A stretch of DNA of 64,000 bases from Anas platyrhynchos (lineage: Eukaryota; Chordata; Aves; Anseriformes; Anatidae): contig NC_092589.1 of assembly GCF_047663525.1 (NCBI RefSeq), positions 102,190,501 to 102,254,500 on the forward strand, read 5' to 3'. Both the position numbers and the translations under genes were made by a program. Every line of letters starts with the position of its first letter. Within the stretch, counting starts at the first letter, position 1. Of the stretch, positions 63,613 through 64,000 are shown piece by piece. Below the pieces are notes generated by a model. It saw only the letters and a program-made list of their open reading frames with translations, did no database searches and was not told where the DNA came from.

Positions 63613-63680
63613 GCGCCGCGGCCCGGTGAGGAGCCGCGCACGGCGAGCCGCTACGGGCCGCGAGGGGGGTCAGGCGGGAG

Positions 63681-63882
63681 GGAAACGGCTCGCGTTTAAA
63701 AATAAAATGTGTATAAATAAAATAAATAAAATGTTTTCCGTGTTCTTTTCACTGTGACTGAAATACAATTGCTTATATTTATTTGCTTATTTATTTTTAT
63801 TACTTTGGGGGACTAAAAGTGTGTGGAGGGTTGCGTTTCTTTTTTTTTTTCCTTTTCCTTTTTTTCTTGGAGGGACAAAAGC
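63681..63882. other. 5' flank of RNASEH1
   Basis: Switches from CpG island to AT-rich sequence with an AAATAAATAAAA-type run (63705-63732) and T-runs. No gene recognised. Confidence 0.7.
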
Positions 63883-63991
63883 ATTTTATTTTATTTTATT
63901 TTATTTTATTTTATTTTATTTTATTTTATTTTATTTTATTTTATTTTATTTTATTTTATTTTATTTTATTTTATTTTATTTTATTTTATTT
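63883..63991. repeat. (ATTTT)n pentanucleotide microsatellite, ~22 units
   Basis: About 109 bp of uninterrupted ATTTT units, ending with TATGTC. Located ~380 bp upstream of the RNASEH1 start codon. Confidence 0.97.
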
Positions 63992-64000
63992 ATGTCAAAT

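Larger units (their letters stand above)
63100..63680. promoter_or_regulatory. RNASEH1: CpG-island promoter of RNASEH1
   Basis: Very GC- and CpG-rich, spanning exons 1-2 and the 5' flank, with GGGCGG/CCGCCC Sp1-type words and a palindromic TGCGCATGCGC (NRF1-type) at 63606-63616. The island ends sharply near 63680. Divergent transcription to the right is possible. Confidence 0.75.

Noticed and set aside
63092-63757. 221-codon + strand ORF over RNASEH1 exons 1-2
   Set aside because: Antisense to verified exons in the CpG island; length explained by GC content.

Overview
The window is vertebrate nuclear DNA, almost certainly from a bird. It has small exons with GT/AG introns, an AT-rich intronic background, two CpG-rich promoters, no recognised SINEs, and many CR1 LINE fragments of clearly different ages. 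No species is assigned. The gene order TRAPPC12 (+), ADI1 (-), RNASEH1 (-) matches the conserved vertebrate block that lies on human chromosome 2p25.

Layout. Positions 1-39343 hold the 3' part of TRAPPC12: seven exons from 15140 to 39261, encoding the last ~263 residues (TPR solenoid) and an AATAAA at 39338. The 15 kb before the first exon appears to be intron; the preceding exon was not found. Positions 39344-48463 are a convergent intergenic region with CR1 copies and two unexplained ORFs. Positions 48464-53248 hold complete ADI1 on the minus strand (4 coding exons, 180 aa, all metal ligands present) with a CpG island at its start. A 2.2 kb gap follows. Positions 55569-63499 hold complete RNASEH1 on the minus strand (8 exons, 307 aa, mitochondrial leader, hybrid-binding domain, linker and catalytic domain with all five active-site residues). 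Its CpG-island promoter lies near 63.5 kb and a (ATTTT)n microsatellite runs almost to the window end.

The three genes do not form a pathway. TRAPPC12 acts in vesicle tethering and chromosome congression, ADI1 in methionine salvage, and RNASEH1 in RNA:DNA hybrid removal in nucleus and mitochondria. Exon boundaries were derived by hand from splice sites, phase continuity and recalled family sequences. All internal phases close, and the five RNASEH1 catalytic residues are displaced from human numbering by the same +24.

Most notable: (1) CR1 DNA sits just behind RNASEH1 exon 2 and remains open in the exon-2 reading frame, giving a possible RNASEH1/CR1 readthrough protein; (2) that CR1 is a nested insertion with a 5-bp target-site duplication; (3) a CR1 in a TRAPPC12 intron has an inverted 5' segment, as in twin priming; (4) the two alternative RNASEH1 start codons share an identical 15-nt context and follow a short uORF; (5) an unexplained 243-codon ORF with a signal-peptide-like N-terminus lies between TRAPPC12 and ADI1. 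No prokaryotic-type system, CRISPR array or intact mobile element was seen.
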